Origin: Bacteriovoracaceae bacterium UBA1018 | Lineage (GTDB): Bacteria > Bdellovibrionota > UBA1018 | Length of the DNA stretch: 5,197 bases | Assembly: GCA_002291495.1 (NCBI GenBank) | Contig: DBAE01000273.1 | Location: 1-5,197, forward strand | Direction of reading: 5' to 3' | Shown: positions 1 to 5,197 of the stretch, piece after piece | Numbering within the stretch: the stretch's first letter is position 1 | How the letters are laid out: the number at the start of each line of letters is the position of its first letter | The notes under the pieces: generated by a model | What the model saw: the letters and a program-made list of their open reading frames with translations, nothing else | The model's database searches: none | What the model was told of the DNA's origin: nothing | Position numbers and translations under genes: made by a program

Positions 1-564
1 GGCTAAACGTGTTGCATGAGTTCCATCATTGTTGATGAGCTGTCTCATTCCAGTGACGTCATCCATTCTCATGACGGAGCCATCGTCAGACAAAAGAGCA
101 AACTGGTAACGTCCGACTTTATCTGATGCTTTAAGACGAAGTTCGGACTCAAATGTAAGACCGAAGTATTCGTAAAGGGTATCGCCTTTTGGAGTTTGTA
201 AAACGGTCCCGTTTTGAGTCATGAAACCTTGATCAAATGGACGGGTCGGAACGTTCAATTGATTAAAGTAGAGATCAAAATCTACTTTTGATCCGTTCAG
301 AACAACATCTTTAACGCTTTGATAGCGAGGTTGCTCATCTTTTAAATAAAAGAGGTTAGCAAAGAGACCATTATCGACACCGACATTTTCGGTGGTTCCA
401 AACGGGTCGCACACAGCATCGCTAGGAGCTGTACGGGACGGCATTACAGTGACCGCGCTATTGCCAGCCACAAGACCCTCAGGGTTCTCACAAGCAGTTA
501 AAGCAAGGGTCGCAAAGGATGCATAGAGAGCGTGCTTAAATGGATTTGGGGTAAACTTTTTCAT
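1..564 (-). CDS. Secreted lipoprotein with PA14-like segment (partial, C-terminus off the left edge)
   Basis: The reading frame opens with ATG at 564 and stays open for 188 codons to the window edge, so only the N-terminal part is present. GGAGG (minus strand, 579-575) lies 10 nt before the ATG. The first 25 residues form a lipoprotein signal: basic K2, K3 and K10, a hydrophobic stretch at about 12-23, and the lipobox L22-T23-A24-C25. Residue +2 after the cysteine is Glu, not Asp, so by the usual Lol rule the protein would go to the outer membrane. Residues about 130-188 resemble a PA14 domain: GRYQFALLSDDGS at 151-163 (paired D160-D161), then an N-N-D-G-x-H segment at 178-183. PA14 domains are beta-barrel modules, often carbohydrate-binding, in secreted enzymes, adhesins and toxins. 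The missing C-terminal part could carry another domain, so the function is open. The PA14 call rests on motif recognition only. Confidence 0.85.
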   Translation of the reverse strand, partial: MKKFTPNPFKHALYASFATLALTACENPEGLVAGNSAVTVMPSRTAPSDAVCDPFGTTENVGVDNGLFANLFYLKDEQPRYQSVKDVVLNGSKVDFDLYFNQLNVPTRPFDQGFMTQNGTVLQTPKGDTLYEYFGLTFESELRLKASDKVGRYQFALLSDDGSVMRMDDVTGMRQLINNDGTHATRLA

Positions 565-578
565 ATCTCAACGGCCTC

Positions 579-603
579 CAATAGTTAAAATTAATAACTA
601 TTG
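579..603. repeat. Perfect 9-bp inverted repeat, operator or 5'-leader hairpin
   Basis: CAATAGTTA (579-587) and TAACTATTG (595-603) are exact reverse complements separated by 7 nt (AAATTAA). On the lipoprotein mRNA this forms a 9-bp stem with a 7-nt loop. It would sit almost exactly at the predicted 5' end, and its last base is the first G of the GGAGG ribosome-binding site. It could act as a 5' stabilising or translation-modulating hairpin, or as a DNA operator for a dimeric repressor just downstream of the -10 box. AT-richness raises the chance of coincidental symmetry, but a perfect 9+9 match is notable. Confidence 0.55.
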
Positions 604-609
604 TTAATA

Positions 610-638
610 AATATAAACATTCTTGACTGTTTTAGCAA
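610..638 (-). promoter_or_regulatory. Predicted sigma70-type promoter of the lipoprotein gene
   Basis: Read on the minus strand, a -35-like TTGCTA (638-633, 4/6 matches) is followed after 17 bp by TATATT (615-610, 5/6 matches). The predicted transcript start is near 602-604, giving a leader of about 40 nt before the ATG at 564. The spacer of this promoter contains the -35 box of the opposite promoter at 623-650. Confidence 0.5.
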
Positions 639-650
639 GGTATTTATAAG
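623..650 (+). promoter_or_regulatory. Predicted sigma70-type promoter of the VTT-domain gene
   Basis: TTGACT (623-628, 5/6 matches to the -35 consensus) is followed after 16 bp by TATAAG (645-650, 5/6 matches to the -10 consensus). The predicted start near 656-658 leaves a leader of about 30 nt before the GTG at 688. It is the best-matching promoter in the window and interleaves with the divergent lipoprotein promoter. Confidence 0.6.
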
Positions 651-687
651 TACTGGAAACTGCAGTGAAAAAGAGTAGAGTGAATCT

Positions 688-1386
688 GTGATTAAACCAG
701 ACCTAGGCCCCTATCGACGCTTATGGAGTGTTTTTGGTGCCCTGATTTTGGTCGTGGTAGCTGTAATTCTCTTTAAAAATCTAACACTTGAGCAGATTCA
801 GGCCAAACACCAGGACTTACTCAGCTTTTATCGGTCCTATCCATCCGCCACGGTCCTTTTACTGATGGGCGCGTTTGTCCTCATCAATGTGTTTTGTCTT
901 CCGGGCGCAATCGCATTATCGATCGGGACAGGAGCCGTTTTAGGGACAGGTCTAGGTTTTGTCGTGGTTGCTCTGGGCGCAAACCTTGGAACGGGCGTAT
1001 CGTTTATTTTGGCTCGCTACCTTTTTCAACGACAGTTCGTGACCTGGGCCAGCACCCACCACGCAAAAGTGTTTGAAAAAATGACTCGAAAAAGCCGAGC
1101 CAATGGAGAGTACTATCTCTTTAGCCTAAGGATGCTGCCTGTTGTTCCAGCTTTCTTAGTGAATATTGTATTTGCCGTGAGCCCAATGCGATCGCAGACT
1201 TTTGTCGGAGTTAGCTTTTTAAGCTCTCTGCCTGGAGCTCTTGTTTACGCAAACGCAGGCACGCAACTCGCCACGCTTCGTTCATTTTCTGATGTGATGA
1301 GGCCAGAAGTCATACTCTCATTCATCGCGATTGCAGCACTACCTTGGGTTTTTCGATTGATGTTCTCTCGATTTATTCGACGATAA
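688..1386 (+). CDS. VTT-domain (TVP38/TMEM64, DedA-like) inner-membrane protein
   Basis: This is a complete 232-residue membrane protein. The start is GTG at 688. An in-frame TAG at 676-678 excludes anything upstream, and a weak AGAG at 677-680 can serve as ribosome-binding site. Residues 13-29 form a first membrane helix and 54-70 a second. The VTT core follows: an L71-P72-G73 segment with glycine-rich G80-T-G-A and G86-T-G turns, a second glycine-rich stretch ending in F106-x-x-A-R110-Y, then F145-x-x-R148-x-x-P151-x-x-P154 and N159, and L181-P182-G183. A last helix lies at about 208-226. These are hallmark positions of the TVP38/TMEM64 branch of the DedA superfamily, and the length is typical. 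Eukaryotic VTT proteins (TMEM41B, VMP1) are lipid scramblases, and some bacterial DedA-superfamily proteins flip undecaprenyl phosphate or phosphatidylethanolamine. A lipid-transport role here is therefore plausible, but the substrate is unknown. The gene has its own promoter and ends 14 bp inside the opposing dipeptidase gene. Confidence 0.92.
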   Translation: MIKPDLGPYRRLWSVFGALILVVVAVILFKNLTLEQIQAKHQDLLSFYRSYPSATVLLLMGAFVLINVFCLPGAIALSIGTGAVLGTGLGFVVVALGANLGTGVSFILARYLFQRQFVTWASTHHAKVFEKMTRKSRANGEYYLFSLRMLPVVPAFLVNIVFAVSPMRSQTFVGVSFLSSLPGALVYANAGTQLATLRSFSDVMRPEVILSFIAIAALPWVFRLMFSRFIRR

Positions 1387-1984
1387 CAAAATTTTCTCGA
1401 ATGTAGGGCTGAGGAAATGCATCAAAATGCCACCACTCATGCTGTAGTTGGATGAAGCCCGCTTCAGTCATCGATTGCCTTAAGATGAGTCGATTTTTTA
1501 ATTGGGATTGTGACAATTGCCCTGACTCTAAAAAACGTTCTTCGAGTTTCGGTTGAGACAGTTCGATAAAACTATCAAAGCCACTGCCCATATCGACTTC
1601 TTTTCCTTCTGGATCTAAGAGCGATAGGTCAATTGCACAGCCGTAATTATGCATGGATCCTCGGTCAGGCTGAGCAACATAAATTTCAAAAGGGGTCCCT
1701 TCGACATGACTCCAAAGAATGCGCTGTACAGATCTCGGCCTGAGTGCGTCAAACACGATAAACTGATAGCCAGGTGCTAGCCGACTGAGAATCGAGGTGG
1801 CGATTCCAAATTTTTCGGCTGCTTTTGCATGCAAAAAAGCACGGTCAAAATCGCCGTAGACGTTCGTTCCCATGAAATTGTCTTGGGATGCATACTTCAG
1901 TTCGATTTGAGTAAACGGATACCGATCTAAACGAATGTATTCGTTGTTTTCTTCAAGTGCCTGAAGCGTACTAGCCAAGTTCAT
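1373..1984 (-). CDS. ddpX: D-Ala-D-Ala dipeptidase, VanX/DdpX family (peptidase M15D)
   Basis: The product is a complete 203-residue zinc dipeptidase that hydrolyses D-alanyl-D-alanine to two D-alanines. The family signatures are intact: S110-M-H112-x-x-G-x-A-x-D119 supplies two zinc ligands, and E183-W-W-H186 supplies the catalytic Glu and third zinc ligand. D79-A-L-R82-P holds the conserved arginine of the active site. Length matches VanX (about 200 residues). No signal peptide is seen, so it should be cytoplasmic like VanX. The ATG at 1984 lies in an ATGA overlap with the permease stop, and no good Shine-Dalgarno precedes it, so translation is probably coupled to the permease. There is no vanH, vanA or vanRS nearby, so this is not a glycopeptide-resistance cassette. 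A DdpX-like role in salvage of wall-derived D-Ala-D-Ala is more likely. The symbol is given by family resemblance; orthology to E. coli ddpX is unproven. Its 3' end overlaps the VTT gene tail-to-tail. Confidence 0.93.
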   Translation of the reverse strand: MNLASTLQALEENNEYIRLDRYPFTQIELKYASQDNFMGTNVYGDFDRAFLHAKAAEKFGIATSILSRLAPGYQFIVFDALRPRSVQRILWSHVEGTPFEIYVAQPDRGSMHNYGCAIDLSLLDPEGKEVDMGSGFDSFIELSQPKLEERFLESGQLSQSQLKNRLILRQSMTEAGFIQLQHEWWHFDAFPQPYIRENFVIVE

Positions 1985-3747
1985 CGTGCAAGCTTACTTT
2001 TTCGAAATCCGTATGAGAAATAAATCGCCATTCCTACAGCTAACCACATTCCAAATCGGATCCAATTGAGGATCCCAAGTTCAGTCATCAAGTACCCACA
2101 GCTTGCAAGACCAAGAACAGGAATGAGCGAAAAGTTCTTTATGAAACAAAGAATGGAGAGAAAAGCCATGCCGATCATAAATACGATGAGCGGGATCTTG
2201 TGTTTGAAAACTTCCCAACCCTGTAGCTCGGGATTGGAAGGATCAATGGAACTAAAGAAGTTTGAGACTCCTTCTGGATTAAAGACAATTGCGCTGACTG
2301 CACAAATGATAAAGAGCGCAGGAGCAATCCACTTTGAGTTAATGTAGGGAGTCTTGAAGCGTTTTTTGCCGTCGTTTACATGATAATCTGGATTTGCTTG
2401 GAGCATGAGAACACCTCCACACACTAACGTAAAAGCAAACAAAGTTCCGATACTCGTCAAGTCAGTGACTTCTGTTAGATTGAGAAACAGAGAAGGAACT
2501 GCCACAACAACTCCAGTCAAGAGAGTCGAAAACCAAGGTGTTTTGTATTTTGGATGAATCGATGAAAAAATAGGCGGCAATAGACCATCGCGGCTCATTG
2601 CCATCCAAATTCTGGGTTGTCCGATTTGAAAGACGAGTAGCACGCTGGCCATTGCAATCACTGCGCTCACTGCAATAATGCCGGAGATCCAAGGAATGTT
2701 AGCGCCTTCTGGGCCAAATACGTAAGCCAATGGATCGCCAACTTGAAGGGATTTATAGGATACAATTCCAGTCAAAATCAAAGTCACTGCGACGTATAAG
2801 ACCGTACAGATCGACAGGGAGTAGATCATACTCCGTGGTAGATCTCGCTGAGGATTTTTACATTCTTCAGCGGTGGTCGAGATGGCGTCAAATCCGATGT
2901 ATGCAAAAAATACTGCCGATACCCCTTTCATGACTCCGCTGACCCCATTGGGTGCAAACGGAGACCAGTTTTCAGGATGTACATAAAAGGCCCCCAGTGC
3001 GATCACAAACAAGATCACTCCGAGTTTCAGTGCGACCATGAGATTGGACGCCCTTTTGGATTCTTGGATGCCTACGTAAACGACTGTCGTGATGACTACT
3101 GTGATAGCTAGTGCCGGTAGATCGCAGACCAGGGGGATATTTCCAATACGCGGAGCAGTGGTCCATGCGAGGTATGCGTCATAAACGTTGGCGGATACTA
3201 GGGATTGGACGTCGATTAGGGATTTGCCTTGAGCCAAGAGTTCAGAAACTTGATCAAATCCACGTGAAGAAGTGAGAAAGTCCATAGTGAGGCACTTGGC
3301 GATATGAATTCCGTATCCACCGAGGAGCCCTGTGAAATAATCACTCCACGAAATAGCTACTGCGATGTTTCCGATCGCGTATTCCATCACGAGATCCCAA
3401 CCAATAATCCAGGCTAAGAGCTCTCCGAAACTTGCGTAGGCATAAGTATATGCGGAACCTGCTGCTGGAATTCGAGAAGCAAATTCTGCATAGCACATGG
3501 CTGAAAATGCGCAGGCAATTGCGGTGAAAATGAAAAGAAATACAACTGCAGGACCACCGTTAAATGAAGCGTTTCCGATTGTGGAAAAAATTCCGGCTCC
3601 CACCACTGCAGCGATCCCGAAGGAAGTCAGATCAACGACGGTCAACGTACGTTTGAGGGATGGATTTTCTGACGCAGAGCCGTGAGGATTTTCCTCAGGT
3701 AAAATATCGTTGATATTTTTTACACGGAACAAGTCAGACCATTTCAT
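1981..3747 (-). CDS. APC-superfamily amino-acid permease, CAT type (full length)
   Basis: This is a secondary transporter of the inner membrane. I place the start at ATG 3747, giving 588 residues, because AAAGG (3760-3756) lies 8 nt upstream and the alignment with the neighbouring paralogue begins there. The frame extends upstream to a TTG at 3810, but that codon lies upstream of the start site predicted from the -10 box at 3801-3796. Hydrophobicity suggests about 14 membrane helices, as in CAT-type transporters. The unwound TM1 motif G49/G50-A-G-I-F is at 49-54. A membrane-embedded A-W-I-I-G-W-D segment is at 112-118 in TM3. TM6 carries the family signature FFAYIGFDAIST (280-291), followed by the cytoplasmic E-E-C-K-N-P-Q-R-D-L-P loop (294-304). 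A loop of about 75 residues between TM3 and TM4 is some 30 longer than in the paralogue. The substrate is probably a small neutral or cationic amino acid, but cannot be read from sequence. Its stop overlaps the dipeptidase start, making a two-gene operon. Confidence 0.93.
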   Translation of the reverse strand: MKWSDLFRVKNINDILPEENPHGSASENPSLKRTLTVVDLTSFGIAAVVGAGIFSTIGNASFNGGPAVVFLFIFTAIACAFSAMCYAEFASRIPAAGSAYTYAYASFGELLAWIIGWDLVMEYAIGNIAVAISWSDYFTGLLGGYGIHIAKCLTMDFLTSSRGFDQVSELLAQGKSLIDVQSLVSANVYDAYLAWTTAPRIGNIPLVCDLPALAITVVITTVVYVGIQESKRASNLMVALKLGVILFVIALGAFYVHPENWSPFAPNGVSGVMKGVSAVFFAYIGFDAISTTAEECKNPQRDLPRSMIYSLSICTVLYVAVTLILTGIVSYKSLQVGDPLAYVFGPEGANIPWISGIIAVSAVIAMASVLLVFQIGQPRIWMAMSRDGLLPPIFSSIHPKYKTPWFSTLLTGVVVAVPSLFLNLTEVTDLTSIGTLFAFTLVCGGVLMLQANPDYHVNDGKKRFKTPYINSKWIAPALFIICAVSAIVFNPEGVSNFFSSIDPSNPELQGWEVFKHKIPLIVFMIGMAFLSILCFIKNFSLIPVLGLASCGYLMTELGILNWIRFGMWLAVGMAIYFSYGFRKSKLAR

Positions 3748-3862
3748 AATTGTTACCTTTTCGATCTTAAAATTAAGTGAACTTTTACGCGAACTGTTAT
3801 ACAGGAGCAAATCCTTTCTCGATAAAGTTTGAGATTGTAGTATTCAAAACACGGAGATTTGA
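3748..3862. other. Divergent intergenic spacer between two paralogous permeases
   Basis: These 115 bp must hold the control signals for both divergent permease genes. Visible elements are the two ribosome-binding sites (AAAGG at 3760-3756 minus; GGAG at 3853-3856 plus), the minus-strand -10 candidate at 3796-3801, and a short palindrome CTTAA-AA-TTAAG at 3766-3777 in the minus-strand leader. No convincing plus-strand promoter was found: TAGTAT at 3838-3843 has only a weak -35 partner. A shared regulator binding between the two genes is possible, but no known operator was recognised. Confidence 0.5.
3796..3801 (-). promoter_or_regulatory. Possible -10 box for the permease-dipeptidase operon
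   Basis: On the minus strand, TATAAC (3801-3796) matches the -10 consensus at 5 of 6 positions. The -35 region upstream is poor (TATCGA or TTATCG at 17-18 bp spacing), so the promoter may need an activator. A start near 3788-3790 would give a leader of about 42 nt to the ATG at 3747, and would exclude the upstream TTG at 3810 as start codon. Confidence 0.35.
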
Positions 3863-5197
3863 ATGTCGAAATTGTTTGTTCGTAAAGATTTGAATCGATT
3901 AATTGCAGATGCGGGAGATCCAAATGCATCTGAGGGTCACGGGGGCGGTTTAAAGCGGACTTTGGGTGCTTTCAACTTAACGATGTTGGGCATCGGAGCA
4001 ATTATCGGAGCGGGAATTTTCTCTCTCACTGGGGCAGCTGCGGCTAATTACGCGGGTCCTGGAATAGTTTTCAGTTTTGTCATCGGCGGATTTCTCTGTC
4101 TCTTTGCAGGACTTTGCTACGCAGAAATGGCAGCAATGGTTCCTGTTTCTGGATCGGCTTATGCTTACTCTTATGCGACCATGGGTGAATTCATCGCTTG
4201 GATTATCGGATGGGATTTGGTTCTCGAATATGCATTCGGAGCAGTAACGGTTGCGACTTCTTGGTCGGGATATTTCATTTCACTTCTGAGAAAGACGCTT
4301 GGAATTGAGGTATCTGACGCAATGATGCGTTTTACAAAAGGACCCTGGGAAACAGTCACACTTGCCGATGGTTCGCAGGTAAGCGGGCTCTGGAATGCGC
4401 CTGCATTTGTCATTGCACTTGTGATTGCAGCCATTCTCTATCGTGGCATGAAAGAAAGTGCCTTTGTCAATAATCTGATTGTGGTCGTAAAAATTTCGAT
4501 TATTTTAGTCTTTATCGCCCTCGGTTGGGCAGTGGTGGATCAATCCAACTGGATTGGCAATCCAGCAGCAACTGGACTGGCGAGCCTAGTCCCAGAAAGA
4601 GTTGACGATAAGTTTGGTTGGCCAGGAGTTCTCACCGGTGCTGGTGTTGTCTTCTTTGCTTACATTGGATTTGATGCCGTTTCGACTACGGCTCAAGAGT
4701 GTAAAAATCCAAAACGTGATTTGCCAATTGGTATTCTTTCGTCCTTAGTGATCTGTACGACGCTTTATATCTTGATGGCGCTGGTGATGACCGGTGTCGT
4801 TCCATTTGCCCAGCTCGGTGTCCCTGATCCAGTAGCTGTGGGTGTCGATAAGATCGTTGCTCTTCGCGGATGGCCTGAAGCAGGTCAGAAAATCTTTTCG
4901 GGTGCAGTTAAATTAGGCGCATTAGCCGGTCTTACCTCAGTCATCTTGGTGATGATGATGGCTCAGACTCGGATTTTCTACGCGATGGCTAAGGATGGAT
5001 TATTGCCTTGGTTCGATCGCGTACATACCAAACATTCCACTCCTCACGTTGCGACTGTCATTACTGGTATTTTTGTCGCGATTTGTGCTGGATGTATGCC
5101 GATGAGTTTGGTGGGTGAGTTGGTTTCGATTGGAACTTTGCTTGCGTTTGTTCTTGTTTGTATCGGGATTCCAATCCTTAGGAAAAGAAGTCCCGAG
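3863..5197 (+). CDS. APC-superfamily amino-acid permease, CAT type (partial, C-terminus off the right edge)
   Basis: The frame opens at ATG 3863, with GGAG (3853-3856) 6 nt upstream, and runs uninterrupted for 445 codons to the window end. The visible part covers about the first ten membrane helices. The TM1 motif GAIIGAGIF is at 45-53, and the TM3 segment A-W-I-I-G-W-D at 112-118. The TM6 signature FFAYIGFDAVST (264-275) is followed by Q278-E-C-K-N-P-K-R-D-L-P (278-288). TM8 and its following loop carry A-Q-T-R-I-F-Y-A-M-A-K-D-G (367-379). These mark the cationic amino acid transporter (CAT) branch, which includes bacterial YfnA and GkApcT. Residues 30-140 align with the opposing permease without a gap, and many blocks are identical, so the two are paralogues. 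The TM3-TM4 loop is about 30 residues shorter here. The protein is cut by the window edge, not broken: no stop or frameshift is present. Substrate is unknown; amino-acid/proton symport is the family expectation. Confidence 0.92.
   Translation, partial: MSKLFVRKDLNRLIADAGDPNASEGHGGGLKRTLGAFNLTMLGIGAIIGAGIFSLTGAAAANYAGPGIVFSFVIGGFLCLFAGLCYAEMAAMVPVSGSAYAYSYATMGEFIAWIIGWDLVLEYAFGAVTVATSWSGYFISLLRKTLGIEVSDAMMRFTKGPWETVTLADGSQVSGLWNAPAFVIALVIAAILYRGMKESAFVNNLIVVVKISIILVFIALGWAVVDQSNWIGNPAATGLASLVPERVDDKFGWPGVLTGAGVVFFAYIGFDAVSTTAQECKNPKRDLPIGILSSLVICTTLYILMALVMTGVVPFAQLGVPDPVAVGVDKIVALRGWPEAGQKIFSGAVKLGALAGLTSVILVMMMAQTRIFYAMAKDGLLPWFDRVHTKHSTPHVATVITGIFVAICAGCMPMSLVGELVSIGTLLAFVLVCIGIPILRKRSPE

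Noticed and set aside
894..1076. A 60-codon plus-strand open frame inside the VTT gene
   Set aside because: It is in another frame of a gene with clear family motifs, has an arginine/serine-rich composition typical of shadow frames, and shows no recognisable domain.
1376..1401. Short inverted repeat TTCGA/TCGAA with a nearby T-run, as a possible terminator at the convergent junction
   Set aside because: The stem is only 5 bp with a 16-nt loop, and the T-run is not directly after the stem, so it does not qualify as an intrinsic terminator.
1373..1984. Vancomycin-resistance cluster suggested by the VanX-like gene
   Set aside because: No vanH, D-Ala-D-Lac ligase or vanRS two-component genes are present. 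The neighbours are transporters and a VTT protein, and a Gram-negative host would not need such a cluster.
2066..3685. Several open frames of 62-93 codons on both strands within the minus-strand permease gene
   Set aside because: All lie in other frames of a conserved transporter, show no domains, and have no supporting promoter or ribosome-binding context.
3748..3810. A 21-codon N-terminal extension of the minus-strand permease starting at TTG 3810
   Set aside because: The extension has no counterpart in the paralogue, its ribosome-binding sequence is too close to the TTG, and it overlaps the predicted -10 box. ATG 3747 has a well-spaced AAAGG.
3815..3843. Plus-strand promoter for the second permease (TTTCTC ... 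TAGTAT)
   Set aside because: The -10 candidate matches only 4 of 6 positions and the -35 is poor, which is too weak to list as a feature in AT-rich sequence.
4171..4434. An 87-codon minus-strand open frame opposite the second permease
   Set aside because: It is antisense to well-conserved transporter sequence and has no family resemblance, so it is best explained as a shadow.
3863..5197. The missing C-terminus of the second permease taken as a pseudogene
   Set aside because: The frame is fully open to the last base of the window, so the truncation comes from the window edge.

Overview
The window comes from a Gram-negative bacterium. Evidence is an outer-membrane-type lipoprotein signal, Shine-Dalgarno-led genes and moderate GC with AT-rich intergenic spacers. 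The lineage cannot be fixed from the sequence. A PA14-like lipoprotein next to several amino-acid and peptide genes would fit a Bdellovibrionota-type bacterium, but that is only a guess. No RNA genes, mobile elements, CRISPR arrays or attachment sites were seen.

Layout from left to right: (1) 1-564, minus strand: the N-terminal part of a secreted lipoprotein with a PA14-like segment, running off the left edge. (2) 565-687: a divergent intergenic region with two interleaved sigma70-like promoters and a perfect 9-bp inverted repeat at the predicted 5' end of the lipoprotein mRNA. (3) 688-1386, plus strand: a complete VTT-domain (TVP38/TMEM64, DedA-like) membrane protein, GTG start. (4) 1373-1984, minus strand: a complete VanX/DdpX-type zinc D-Ala-D-Ala dipeptidase, overlapping the VTT gene tail-to-tail by 14 bp. 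(5) 1981-3747, minus strand: a complete 588-residue APC-superfamily amino-acid permease of the CAT type, whose stop codon overlaps the dipeptidase start (ATGA). (6) 3748-3862: a short divergent spacer. (7) 3863-5197, plus strand: a second CAT-type permease, clearly paralogous to the first, cut by the right edge.

The functional core is the minus-strand permease-dipeptidase pair, a translationally coupled two-gene unit. By family knowledge the dipeptidase cleaves D-Ala-D-Ala, a building block and turnover product of peptidoglycan, and the permease moves amino acids across the inner membrane. I infer that the pair may serve uptake or recycling of alanine or wall-derived amino compounds. The second permease, facing away from the first, probably arose from the same ancestor and has diverged mainly in the loop after TM3. 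Most of the region looks like ordinary metabolic and envelope genes. The points most worth a second look are the permease-VanX coupling, the divergent permease pair and the promoter/inverted-repeat arrangement at 579-650.
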